From contig CAMWJF010000019.1 in NCBI GenBank assembly GCA_947174505.1, positions 1 to 64,000 of the forward strand: DNA of 64,000 bases, given 5' to 3'. Position numbers and translations under genes: made by a program. The DNA is from an uncultured Lachnospiraceae bacterium (GTDB taxonomy: Bacteria > Bacillota > Clostridia > Lachnospirales > Lachnospiraceae). Below the pieces are notes generated by a model. It worked only from the letters and a program-made list of their open reading frames with translations. It made no database searches and was not told the DNA's origin. This document shows, one piece after another, positions 15,230-24,189 of the stretch; the stretch's first letter is position 1, and every line of letters begins with the position of its first letter.

Positions 15230-18200
15230 TCACCGCAGATGCTTGCCCAGTACCTCGATAAACAGCTCGATGTCAAGGGGCTTTGCAATATGATCGTTCA
15301 TGCCGCTCTTTAAGGCCGCCGCCTTATCCTCCTCCAGCGCGTTCGCCGTCATCGCTATGATCGGAAGTGTCCTGACATCCTTTCGCGGCAGGGACCGAAT
15401 CGTTCTGGTTGCCTCATAACCGTTCATGATCGGCATCTGCACATCCATCAGCACCACGTCGTAATAATTTTCTTCAGACCGCTTCACCATATCCACAGCG
15501 TCCGTTCCGTCAGGCGCGGACTCCACCTCAAAGCCGCTCTCTGTCAGTATCACCTCCGCTATCTCACGGTTCATTTCGATATCTTCCACGAGAAGAACCC
15601 GCTTGCCGGTAAAGTCAACCTGCTGCCACGCCACGCCGGCCGCCTCGTCCTTGATGTCCATATTATTTGCCGCAAGAAGCGCAGACTTTAAGTCTGACAT
15701 AAACAATGGCTTCGCACAGAAAGCCGTGACCCCGGCCGCCTTTGCCTCCTCCTCGATGTCCGTCCAGTCATAGGCCGTCAGGATAATGATCGGGCACTCC
15801 TCGCCGACTGCCTTGCGGATCTTTCTGGCAGTCTCGATACCGCTTGTCTCCGGCATCTGCCAGTCAATAATGTAGGTATGGTAAGAATCCCCTTCGTCGC
15901 GGGCTATTCTGGCACGGTACACGGCCTCCCGCCCGGAAGTGGTCCATTCCGCCCGCAGGCCGATGGTCTTTAACATCTTGCTCACGCTGTCGCAGACATT
16001 GAAATCATCGTCCACCACCAGTGCGCGCAGCCCTTCCAGATCTTTGATCTGCTCCGCATTTTTTTCCACATCCTGCAGCTTCAGTGTCAGACTCACGGTA
16101 AAGGTGCTGCCCTTACCCACCTCGCTCTCAACCGAAACCGTACCGTTCATCATTTCCACAATGTTCTTGGTGATCGCCATACCAAGCCCCGTACCCTGAA
16201 TACCGCTTCTCGTCGTCGTTGTCTCCCTCTCAAAGGGCTCGAACACATGCTTCACGAACTCCTCCGACATACCGATGCCGTTATCCTTGATAATGAAAAC
16301 ATAATCGCCGTACCCATGCTTGAACGTAGTGTGCTGCATGATGCGGAAGGTAATCATCCCCCCGGCCGGCGTATACTTCACCGCATTGCTCATCAGATTG
16401 ATGAAAATCTGGTTTAATTTAAGCGGGTCGGTGATGACGTCCTCGTTTACCACCTCAAAGGTATCAATAAAAAGCTCAAGCTGCTTTGCCTTCACCTGCG
16501 GCTGGATGATGTTCACCAGATTATGCATCAGCTCGGAAATGTTGCACTCCTGTTCATGAATCTGCATCTTGCCGCTCTCAATGCGGCTCATGTCCAGAAT
16601 ATCATTAATCAGGCTGAGCAGATGGTTGCTCGATGAGAGCACCTTCTGCAGGCACTCCCTTACCTGGTCCTTGTTATCAATACGGCTCGCCGCAATCGTA
16701 GCGAAACCGATAATCGCATTCATGGGCGTGCGGATATCATGGCTCATATTGGACAGGAACGTGGTCTTCGCCTCGTTGGCCTGTCTCGCATGCATCAGGG
16801 CATCCTGAAGCGCCTCCGTCTGCTCCTTCTGTTTGATCACCTGATCCGTAATATCCTTGGACACCACCATGGCAATCAGGTCGTCCGACATGTCATCCCT
16901 CGTCATAATAAAGGACTGACGCACGCACATCCGCCCGTCTTCATCTTCCGTCCTGTTCCAGTAATCCACCTCCACTTCCGCTTCACCCTGCTCAAAACAG
17001 CTTTTCAGATAGGCCACGTCGACGACAGCGGCATAATCCTCCATGGACTCCGGAAGAACAAACTGTTTCCATTTTTCGAAGCATTCCGATGCGCGGCACG
17101 GCGCCTGCAGCCCCACCTTCCCGAGCAGTGATTTCTTTTCATCATTCTTTACATACGTGACATCCTGCTCGATCAGATCCTTGGTCAGGTTCATCTCATA
17201 AGTGCTGAATGCGTTCGAGGTAATCGCAATGCGGTACTGCCGCTCCTTGCGGTTCATCACAGACAGCTCTTCTTTCCTTCTCAGCTCCCGCTGCTTCATC
17301 TCGGTGATGTTCTGCCGGACGTAGAGGATCTTGCTCGCCTTTTCCCCGTTCCGGTCCAGACAGACCGTGATGAGCTGCTCCCACATTTCCTCACCGTCCC
17401 GCGTCACATGACACTCATAGGTAAAGGTATCCTGCTTAGAAAGATTTTCTATGATAGAGTCAATACTGAAAGTATGCCTGAAATTCTCCTGCGCCTCCTC
17501 ACCGATTATCTCCCCGCTGTGGTTGTCGAGTACATTGGCATAATTCCCCTCCTGCATCATCTGATTGTCCTGGAGGTTTACGCCGCCGATATAAGCGTAG
17601 ACGCCCGTCTCCAGATCCACCGTCAGATATCTCGACGCGAAGAGCGTGTTTAACCCCTGCAGCACATAGCTGATCTGGTGGTTTTCCGTCTCCAGCGCCT
17701 TTCTCTGTTTCGTCGCCCGCACAATGGCGAAAGTAAAATAAATAACGAACAGGGCGAGCAGCGCCGTCTCCAGACGGACGCCCGCCGCATTCGCGCCCCT
17801 TATCATTTTCTGGGTGACATTGGGCGGAAAGAGCTGTACCATAACATATTCGTAATCAGGAAGATAGGACACACAGAGATTATCCGCCTCGCTCTTCCCC
17901 CCACAGATAAAGGCGCCCTCGCCGCCGTTTTCAAATACAGTCTTTGCCCGTTCCACCGTGCCGCCGTCGATCTGGCCGGCACGCTGCAGTATCTCCAGCA
18001 GATGTCCTTCCCCATATTCCAGATCATCGGAGCTGGCTATCACCTTGCCGTCAGGCAGGCACAGCCAGGTAGTCGAAGGTTCCCCGAAATAGGTGGTTTG
18101 GAGAATTTCCTTCAGATACAGCTCCGCCAGATAGGACCCGCGGATAATGCCCACAATCTCACCGTTCATCCGCACCGGCGCGTAAAAAACAAGCCGCGTC

Positions 18201-18634
18201 TCCTCATCGGTGAGACGCTCGTCGAATATAACGGATATACCGCTTTCACCGTTCATACCGCGCATATAATATTCCCGGTCGGCAGAGTTGACGGTTCTGC
18301 CATCAGAAAGATGCGTAATTCCATCTGCATCCGTAAAGCGGATCGTGTCGAACACGGAGTTTCTCTCCATTTCAGCCAGTGTTTGCGCCTCAATTGTATT
18401 TTTTTCCAGAGAATCGTTGAAAAAATAAGCGTAGGCATTGATAATGCGCACCCCGTTTTCCAGCTCGCCGGACACCTGTCTGGCCTTCTGACGCATCGAA
18501 TCCTCCGCATAATTTTTATTCTGTTCCGCAATCCTCGCCTGATTCTGTACCGTATATGAATAAAAAAAGAGTAACACGATCAAAACCAGCGGAACAAAAA
18601 AACCAATCAACTGTAAAACTTTCTTTCCTCTCAT
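15230..18634 (-). CDS. Membrane-bound hybrid histidine kinase with two receiver domains
   Basis: A 1134-residue sensor. Membrane segments near 8-27 and 285-305 flank an extracytoplasmic Cache-like sensor domain (contains FTDADGITHLSDGR and ADREYYMRG). PAS-like regions follow (about 320-600), then HisKA with the phosphoacceptor in SNMSHDIRTPMNAIIG. The ATPase domain has NQIFINLMSNAVKYTPAGG, DNGIGMSEEF and GTGLGMAITK. Receiver 1 (about 870-985, ALVVDDDFNV, DWQMP) and receiver 2 (about 1010-1130, VLLVEDIEMNREI, MDVQMP) complete it. There is no DNA-binding output. It starts 45 nt after the preceding kinase gene and is cotranscribed with it. Confidence 0.92.
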   Translation of the reverse strand: MRGKKVLQLIGFFVPLVLIVLLFFYSYTVQNQARIAEQNKNYAEDSMRQKARQVSGELENGVRIINAYAYFFNDSLEKNTIEAQTLAEMERNSVFDTIRFTDADGITHLSDGRTVNSADREYYMRGMNGESGISVIFDERLTDEETRLVFYAPVRMNGEIVGIIRGSYLAELYLKEILQTTYFGEPSTTWLCLPDGKVIASSDDLEYGEGHLLEILQRAGQIDGGTVERAKTVFENGGEGAFICGGKSEADNLCVSYLPDYEYVMVQLFPPNVTQKMIRGANAAGVRLETALLALFVIYFTFAIVRATKQRKALETENHQISYVLQGLNTLFASRYLTVDLETGVYAYIGGVNLQDNQMMQEGNYANVLDNHSGEIIGEEAQENFRHTFSIDSIIENLSKQDTFTYECHVTRDGEEMWEQLITVCLDRNGEKASKILYVRQNITEMKQRELRRKEELSVMNRKERQYRIAITSNAFSTYEMNLTKDLIEQDVTYVKNDEKKSLLGKVGLQAPCRASECFEKWKQFVLPESMEDYAAVVDVAYLKSCFEQGEAEVEVDYWNRTEDEDGRMCVRQSFIMTRDDMSDDLIAMVVSKDITDQVIKQKEQTEALQDALMHARQANEAKTTFLSNMSHDIRTPMNAIIGFATIAASRIDNKDQVRECLQKVLSSSNHLLSLINDILDMSRIESGKMQIHEQECNISELMHNLVNIIQPQVKAKQLELFIDTFEVVNEDVITDPLKLNQIFINLMSNAVKYTPAGGMITFRIMQHTTFKHGYGDYVFIIKDNGIGMSEEFVKHVFEPFERETTTTRSGIQGTGLGMAITKNIVEMMNGTVSVESEVGKGSTFTVSLTLKLQDVEKNAEQIKDLEGLRALVVDDDFNVCDSVSKMLKTIGLRAEWTTSGREAVYRARIARDEGDSYHTYIIDWQMPETSGIETARKIRKAVGEECPIIILTAYDWTDIEEEAKAAGVTAFCAKPLFMSDLKSALLAANNMDIKDEAAGVAWQQVDFTGKRVLLVEDIEMNREIAEVILTESGFEVESAPDGTDAVDMVKRSEENYYDVVLMDVQMPIMNGYEATRTIRSLPRKDVRTLPIIAMTANALEEDKAAALKSGMNDHIAKPLDIELFIEVLGKHLR

Positions 18635-18679
18635 ACCAGAATATCCTCTCTAAAACATCCCGGGCATTCTCTGCCCCTT

Positions 18680-20770
18680 TCACTCTACCTTCTCTTCCAG
18701 AATCCTGTCGATCAGCGCCTTCAGCGCATCGATATCGAAAGGCTTCGAGACATGTGCATTCATCCCCGCCTTCAGGGATTTCCGGCGGTCTTCCTCCATG
18801 GCATCGGAGGAAAGCGCTATGATTGGTATACCGGAAACAGTCTCCCGCTCCAGCCTGCGGATCGCCCGGGCCGTCTCATAGCCGTCCATACCCGGCATCT
18901 GTATGTCCATCAGCACCAGCGCATATCTGTCAGGTTCAGCCGTCTTCAGCATCTCATAGGCGCTCACGCCGTCGCAGGCCGTCTCCACCCGGTACCCCAG
19001 ATTTTTCAGAAGCTCCTCCTCTATTTCCCGGTTGATGCCGTTGTCCTCTACCAGCAAAATACTTCTTTTCTGTTCCTCCCCGCCCTGCTCTTCGCCCGCC
19101 GCGCTCTCATGCTCCATATAAGACACGCTCATCGGGTATTTTATGGGAAGGCTCACCGTAAAGACACTGCCCTCCCCTGCCTTGCTCCTCACGCTGATGT
19201 TGCCGCCCATGGTCTCGGCGTAGCTTTTCACCACGGCAAGACCCGCGCCCGGCATTCCGTTATAGATTGCGCTTTTTCCCCGCCTGCCGGGATAAAATAT
19301 CTCCTCCAGCCGGTCCTCCGAAATCCCGCAGCCGTTATCCTCAATCACGAAACGGTACATCCCCCGGCCCTTCCTATCGCCTGCGCTTTCACTGACTGTC
19401 ATGCTGACCTGGCCCTCAGCCTGCGTATATTTTACCGCATTGTCCAAAAGCTGGTTTAGGATTTCCCTAAGCCTTATGTAATCTACCTCCACCGAAAAAT
19501 GGGTGATTTGCGATTTATCCAGCCGAAAGCTGATATTTTTAGCTTTGATCGGCCGCTCGGCGCTTTTCTCCACTTCCCGCAGCAGCTCGCCCAGATGGTA
19601 TTCCCTCTCCGTAAGCTCCGCCCTTGCGGGCTCGTTCAGATTGTCCTTCAGAAACTCATCAAAGACTGCCAGAAGCTCTTCTCCCGAAATATGGATTTTT
19701 TCTATGCATTCGCCCACTTTTCCCGGATCTCCGACGCAGCCCTTTAAAAGCTCCGCATACCCGATAATGGCGTTCAGGGGCGTCCTGATATCGTGGGACA
19801 TATTGGCAAAAAAGGTGTTTCTGGCAAGACGCTCCGTTTCCGCCTGCCGCAGCGCGGACTTTAAAAGCGACTGCCGCTCCACCTGCTCCGTGATATCCTT
19901 GGCTACAGAGAGCGCGATCACATCACCCGTATGCTTATTCTTCTCCAGGAAAAACAGATAGTGGCTTAACCGCTGTCTGCCGTACATATCCGTCACCCAG
20001 CTGTCATAAATCTGCTCCCTCTCCCCGTTCTCATAGCAGCGGATCAGTCTTTCTATGTCGAAAAACCGTCTGTATTCATCCAGTTCCCCGGCTTCTGTGA
20101 AATCCGCCCAGAACCGGGTGAAATCCGAATACTTTTCAAAAGGGGTAATCCCCATATAAGTGAAAAGGTTCTGTACCCGCCCGTCCTCATTCAGCACCGA
20201 GGCTGAGATAAACTCGTCCCTCGTCAGATTAATTTCCACAAAAGAAACCGCGTTATAGAGAAGCGCCCTCTTAAAATAATCCTCCCGCAGATGCGCCGTA
20301 TAAAGCGCCTCGTTCACCCGCTCAAGTTCCGCCATCCGTCTCTGCATCCGCTCCGTGGCGTCCTCCATAAAGACGTAAAAAAGATCCCCGTACGTATCGG
20401 TATGCACAAAATGCCCGTAATCCTCCACCCATCGCACCATGCCGTCCTTCCGGACAATCCGGTACTCCACATAATCCAGATCCTCAACACTGTGCGCGAT
20501 CTGGGATTGGATGCTTGCCTCCACCGCGTCAATATCGTCCGGGTGGACGATCCCTTTAAAGGTGTATCCCGTCAGCTCACGAAACTCCTCCCTTGTATCA
20601 CAGCCGAAGATCCGCAGCATGGCATTATTTATGTAGACCAGCTCCTCATCCCCATCGGCATGGTAAATAAAAAAGCCGCCCGGCATCCCTTCCGAAATCT
20701 GCTCGATAATGGGCAGCGTACACTCGTCAAAACTGATTGTAAACTTCGTATTGTCTCTGTATGGTTTCAC
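18680..20770 (-). CDS. Cytoplasmic PAS hybrid histidine kinase with one receiver domain
   Basis: A 696-residue kinase with no membrane segment. An N-terminal PAS domain (FFIYHADGDEELVYINNAM) and a second PAS-like region precede HisKA (FANMSHDIRTPLNAIIGYAE, about 320). The ATPase domain has NQLLDNAVKYTQAEG, EDNGCGISEDRLEEIFYPG and PGAGLAVVK. A C-terminal receiver starts near 568 (ILLVEDNGINREI, LMDIQMPGMDGYE). The start is GTG with GGAGG 7 nt upstream and a perfect TATAAT before it. It is the first gene of the two-kinase operon and diverges from the OmpR-type regulator gene. Confidence 0.9.
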   Translation of the reverse strand: MKPYRDNTKFTISFDECTLPIIEQISEGMPGGFFIYHADGDEELVYINNAMLRIFGCDTREEFRELTGYTFKGIVHPDDIDAVEASIQSQIAHSVEDLDYVEYRIVRKDGMVRWVEDYGHFVHTDTYGDLFYVFMEDATERMQRRMAELERVNEALYTAHLREDYFKRALLYNAVSFVEINLTRDEFISASVLNEDGRVQNLFTYMGITPFEKYSDFTRFWADFTEAGELDEYRRFFDIERLIRCYENGEREQIYDSWVTDMYGRQRLSHYLFFLEKNKHTGDVIALSVAKDITEQVERQSLLKSALRQAETERLARNTFFANMSHDIRTPLNAIIGYAELLKGCVGDPGKVGECIEKIHISGEELLAVFDEFLKDNLNEPARAELTEREYHLGELLREVEKSAERPIKAKNISFRLDKSQITHFSVEVDYIRLREILNQLLDNAVKYTQAEGQVSMTVSESAGDRKGRGMYRFVIEDNGCGISEDRLEEIFYPGRRGKSAIYNGMPGAGLAVVKSYAETMGGNISVRSKAGEGSVFTVSLPIKYPMSVSYMEHESAAGEEQGGEEQKRSILLVEDNGINREIEEELLKNLGYRVETACDGVSAYEMLKTAEPDRYALVLMDIQMPGMDGYETARAIRRLERETVSGIPIIALSSDAMEEDRRKSLKAGMNAHVSKPFDIDALKALIDRILEEKVE

Positions 20771-20790
20771 TACCTCTCCTCCCAGATTTG

Positions 20791-20819
20791 ATTATACAAT
20801 TTAATGAAAGAAAAGAAAA
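20791..20819 (-). promoter_or_regulatory. Promoter of the two-kinase operon
   Basis: On the minus strand a perfect TATAAT (20791-20796) lies 17 nt from a weak -35 (TTTTCT, 20814-20819). The leader would be about 20 nt with GGAGG in it. The direct-repeat box at 20823-20842 abuts this weak -35, so the same regulator could act in both directions. Confidence 0.6.
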
Positions 20820-20822
20820 GGG

Positions 20823-20856
20823 CTTAGAGGTTTTTTAAAGAATTATGTGGTACAAT
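20823..20856 (+). promoter_or_regulatory. Response-regulator-like direct-repeat promoter of the regulator gene (site C)
   Basis: CTTAGAG (20823-20829) and TTTAAAG (20834-20840) lie with an 11-bp period. They are followed after exactly 10 nt by TACAAT (20851-20856). The layout is the same as at sites A and B, now in front of the response regulator gene itself, which suggests autoregulation. Confidence 0.65.
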
Positions 20857-20946
20857 ACGTGTAGGCAATGAGCAGTGCGTAGACCGCCCGCGAGCGAGAT
20901 GAAGCAAAGCGGAATCGAGCTGCACTGCGGAATAGAGGGAATAACC

Positions 20947-21624
20947 TTGAGAATACTGCTTGCGGAAGATGATGAAAAACTGAATGAGACGCTTGTTTAC
21001 GGACTGACACAGGCCGGATTTATCGTGGATGCCTGTTTTGACGGGGAAGACGCCCTCTTCTACGGGGAACAGAATATCTACGATATCATTCTTTTAGACC
21101 GTATGCTGCCCTGTATGGAAGGCACGGATGTGCTTTCCACCCTGCGCAGAAGAGGGGTCTCCACGCCCGTGATTATAATTACCGCCCTCGGCACCCTGTC
21201 CGATAAGGTGGAGGGGCTTGACCTGGGAGCGGACGATTACCTCGTGAAACCCTTTGCGCTGGAAGAGCTTCTTGCCAGAATCCGCTGTGTGGCCAGAAGA
21301 CCGCGCCGCATTGTGGACGAGGAAACCCGCTCTCTTGCCGATCTTGTCTGGCTGCCTGCGGAAAACCGGCTCAACGGGCCTGCCGGAAGCTGTACGCTTT
21401 CGAGACGGGAGGCCGCGCTTCTGGAGGCATTCCTGAAAAGCGGCGGCGCCACCCTCTCCAGAAGCCATCTGCTCTTAAAGGTCTGGGGGCCTGACAGCGA
21501 CGTGGAGGAGGGCAATCTGGACAATTACATCCATTTTCTGCGCAGACGCCTGAAAACAGTCGGCAGCCGTCTGAGCCTTAAGACCGTCCGGGGTGTGGGC
21601 TACGCCCTCACAGAGCTTTCGTAA
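20947..21624 (+). CDS. OmpR/PhoB-family response regulator
   Basis: A DNA-binding regulator of about 225 residues. The receiver domain has the acidic pocket in LLAEDDEKLN, the phosphoacceptor Asp in IILLDRMLP and the conserved Lys in DYLVKPFALEELLARIR. A winged-helix domain follows (RREAALLEAFLKSGG to KTVRGVGYAL). I prefer the TTG at 20947, which places the protein start at LRILLAEDD and has GAGGGA 7 nt upstream. A GTG at 20875 would add 24 residues that look unlike a receiver. It is followed after 38 nt by its cognate kinase gene. Its promoter carries site C, so it probably regulates itself. Confidence 0.92.
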   Translation: MRILLAEDDEKLNETLVYGLTQAGFIVDACFDGEDALFYGEQNIYDIILLDRMLPCMEGTDVLSTLRRRGVSTPVIIITALGTLSDKVEGLDLGADDYLVKPFALEELLARIRCVARRPRRIVDEETRSLADLVWLPAENRLNGPAGSCTLSRREAALLEAFLKSGGATLSRSHLLLKVWGPDSDVEEGNLDNYIHFLRRRLKTVGSRLSLKTVRGVGYALTELS

Positions 21625-21662
21625 CGCCATAGACACCAGGACCGCTTGACACGGAGGAAAAC

Positions 21663-22976
21663 ATGTTCCGAAAAGTACATCTGTATCTGACGGTGCTCTG
21701 CGCCGGCATCACCACCGCCATTCTCATCGTGATGTCCCTGCTCTATCTGTATCTTTCAGAAAAAGAGCTGTACGAAAACCAGTTCCGTTCTTTCCAGAAC
21801 GATATCAATACCATCGCCACCAGTCTGGAACAGCAGTCCGTAATCTCCATGGAGTGGCTTTCCAAAATGGAAGCCCGCGGCGGTTATGCTTTCTATGCCC
21901 TGGACAACGGTATCCCATTTCTTTACAACCGTCTTACCAGCATGTCCGGTTCCTCCGAAATTCGCCGTCTTTTGGACGACTGTCTGGAAATTTACCAGAA
22001 CGATTATGCCTATTCTTATATGCTTGAAACAGATGCGGCGAACGGCAGTCCCTACAATACATGTGTCCACTCGGAGTTTCCCTTTAATCCCACCGGCAAA
22101 AAACACGAATACCACGTCAGCGTCATCGAGCTGAACCGTGGTACCTCCTCCCTGCAGCTTCTTGTGCTCTCTCCCCTGGATTTTCTCCGGGAGCAGATCG
22201 CAAGACAGCGGATACGCTTTTTACTGATCGATTGCGCCGCCATCCTGCTTTTATCCCTCTTTTCCTTTTTCTTCACCGGGAAGCTGCTGAAGCCTGTCAT
22301 CGAAAGCCGCAAAAAACAGACGGAATTTGTGGCGGCCGCCTCCCATGAGCTGCGCACGCCTCTTGCCGTGATTCTCTCCGCCGCCGAATGCTGCCGGGAC
22401 GCGGATGTGGAAAAGCAGACACGCTTCCTCGATACAATCAGGCAGGAAGGTGATATTTTGACTAATTTAGTTAACGACATGCTCACCCTGAGCGCCTCAG
22501 ACTCACAGCGCTTCTCCTGCCATCCGGCTCCCGTGGAGCTGGACACGCTGGTTATCAACACCTACGAGGCCTTTGAACCGTTAGCCGCCGAAAAAAAGCT
22601 CTCCCTTACCATAACCCTGCCGGAAGAATCCCTGCCCAACTGCACGGCGGATGCAGACCGCATCGTACAGCTTCTCTCCATCCTGCTTCACAATGCGCTC
22701 AGCTACACCCCAGAGGGCGGCAGCATCGGCCTTGCCCTATCCCATAAAAAGAACCGTTTTTATCTGGTGGTTTCGGATACCGGTATTGGCATTTCCCCGG
22801 AAGATAAGAAAAAGATTTTCGACCGCTTTTACCGGGCAGAAAAATCCCGAAGCGCCAAAGGGCACTTCGGGCTTGGTTTGTCTGTCGCCGCCGAAATCGT
22901 AAAGCTCCACCACGGTTCCATCAGCGTCGCGGACCGTCCCGGCGGCGGAAGCGTGTTTACGGTCATGCTGCCGTAA
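21663..22976 (+). CDS. Two-component sensor histidine kinase
   Basis: A 437-residue classical sensor: membrane segment near 10-30, an extracytoplasmic domain of about 150 residues, a second membrane segment near 188-205, then HisKA (VAAASHELRTPLAVILSAA) and an ATPase domain (NALSYTPEGGSIG, VSDTGIGISPEDKKKIFDRF, GLGLSVAAEIVKLHHG). There is no clear HAMP domain. The ATG has GGAGGAAAAC directly upstream, 38 nt after the regulator gene, so the two form an operon. The signal is unknown. Confidence 0.92.
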   Translation: MFRKVHLYLTVLCAGITTAILIVMSLLYLYLSEKELYENQFRSFQNDINTIATSLEQQSVISMEWLSKMEARGGYAFYALDNGIPFLYNRLTSMSGSSEIRRLLDDCLEIYQNDYAYSYMLETDAANGSPYNTCVHSEFPFNPTGKKHEYHVSVIELNRGTSSLQLLVLSPLDFLREQIARQRIRFLLIDCAAILLLSLFSFFFTGKLLKPVIESRKKQTEFVAAASHELRTPLAVILSAAECCRDADVEKQTRFLDTIRQEGDILTNLVNDMLTLSASDSQRFSCHPAPVELDTLVINTYEAFEPLAAEKKLSLTITLPEESLPNCTADADRIVQLLSILLHNALSYTPEGGSIGLALSHKKNRFYLVVSDTGIGISPEDKKKIFDRFYRAEKSRSAKGHFGLGLSVAAEIVKLHHGSISVADRPGGGSVFTVMLP

Positions 22977-22979
22977 GCC

Positions 22980-23900
22980 TTACTTTCTGACGCCGCGCAT
23001 TGCCTTTGCCGACACTGGCGTACTCGGGATCTTGAAAAACACATAGTTCTGTGCCAGCTCTGTGGCCGCCTCGGAGAGAACGTTCGGGTTCACGCCAAGC
23101 GCCACCTTCTCCCCCGTGGCGCGTTCCATCGCCTGCTGTCTCAGAAGCGCGCTGCTCACTTCTTTCCTGCCCAGATCTATGCTCTCCCGGTATTTCCGCT
23201 CGTTCTCCCGTCTGAACCATGTCTTTGTGGCCAGATCCATATACAGCCTGTGCCGCTCAGCCCGCTTCTCCCAAAAACTCTTCTGCTGCTTCTTTCTTCT
23301 TTTCCTGGCAGCATCCGTGTGCTTTCCGTCATTCCGGAATCCCATCTGAAAGCTTTCTCCCCGGTACTCCTCCTTCGTGGCCCCGAAATAATGCACCCGG
23401 TAGCAGCCGCCCGCGTAGGCGCTCCATGGATTGTGGCAGACAAAATCCTGCCGCAGGGTGTCGAGCACCCACTTCTCATAGGCAGGATCTGCCTTCATTG
23501 CCGCAAAGCCTTTCTCTGAGATATAGACGGACACCGTGTCCCACCTCTGGGTCTGACTGGCGGGCAGGCCCGATATCTTCTGATAGATATACAGCTTATA
23601 CTGATCCATGGACATGGCCTGTACGGCCTGCTCATTGCGCTCCCCTGCGCGGGATGCGCCGCCCGCCGCCTGCTGCCCCGAAAAACCGGGAAGTGCGCCC
23701 TGTGCTTCCTGCTCTTTTCTGGCAAGCCGGTCCTGCACCGTTCCGGCGAAGCTGCCCGCCTGCGTATTCCGGCTCCCTGCAAAGCCGCCGCCCGCTCCTT
23801 CTGCGCCCGCTGCATTCCCCGCGCCGCCCGCCGTATTTTTCATATACTCTAATGCCTCCGCGTAAAACCGCGTCATCGGCGTAAATAGAAAGCCGCCCAT
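22980..23900 (-). CDS. Conserved protein of unknown function with a Gly/Ala-rich linker
   Basis: I do not recognise this 306-residue protein. The start at 23900 is set by AAGGAGG 5 nt upstream; the open frame continues to 24005. An N-terminal segment (FTPMTRFYAEALEYMKN) is followed by a Gly/Ala-rich linker (about 25-95). Then comes a segment with MDQYKLYIYQKISGLP and WDTVSVYISEKGFAAM, and a basic Arg/Lys-rich helix region. It has no signal peptide. It is convergent with the sensor kinase gene, and the stop codons are only 3 nt apart. Confidence 0.65.
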   Translation of the reverse strand: MGGFLFTPMTRFYAEALEYMKNTAGGAGNAAGAEGAGGGFAGSRNTQAGSFAGTVQDRLARKEQEAQGALPGFSGQQAAGGASRAGERNEQAVQAMSMDQYKLYIYQKISGLPASQTQRWDTVSVYISEKGFAAMKADPAYEKWVLDTLRQDFVCHNPWSAYAGGCYRVHYFGATKEEYRGESFQMGFRNDGKHTDAARKRRKKQQKSFWEKRAERHRLYMDLATKTWFRRENERKYRESIDLGRKEVSSALLRQQAMERATGEKVALGVNPNVLSEAATELAQNYVFFKIPSTPVSAKAMRGVRK

Positions 23901-24109
23901 AAACGCCTCCTTCCCTTCTCCGGCCGAAACCGGCACTTGCCCCTTTTTTCCGTTCCTTCTATAATAGTAATACGAATCAGGGAGAGAGAAGGTTTCAAAA
24001 ACCATCCTGATTTTTCATCTGTTAAGGCAGCTGCCGCGGCCCTGTGTCAAAATGGCTTGAAATAACACCACGGATTATTTATTTCCATCTGTTCAGCCGC
24101 CGATTTTTA

Positions 24110-24137
24110 TTGAAATATTTCCCTATTATTGTATAAT
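24110..24137 (+). promoter_or_regulatory. Promoter of the ABC-F gene
   Basis: TTGAAA (24110-24115) and a perfect TATAAT (24132-24137) are separated by 16 nt. Expected transcription starts near 24144, which excludes a start codon at 24145 and supports the ATG at 24190. Confidence 0.75.
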
Positions 24138-24189
24138 AGAAAATGTGCGCCGCATAAGGCGTAAATATAGGAAAATACGAGGTTTCAAA

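Noticed and set aside
17678..18559. 293-codon plus-strand open frame
   Set aside because: Antisense to the membrane hybrid kinase, which has clear domains; no domain or ribosome binding site in the shadow frame.
20875..20946. Upstream GTG start of the response regulator
   Set aside because: It would add 24 residues before the first receiver strand. The TTG at 20947 gives the usual receiver start and has a better ribosome binding site, though this is not proof.
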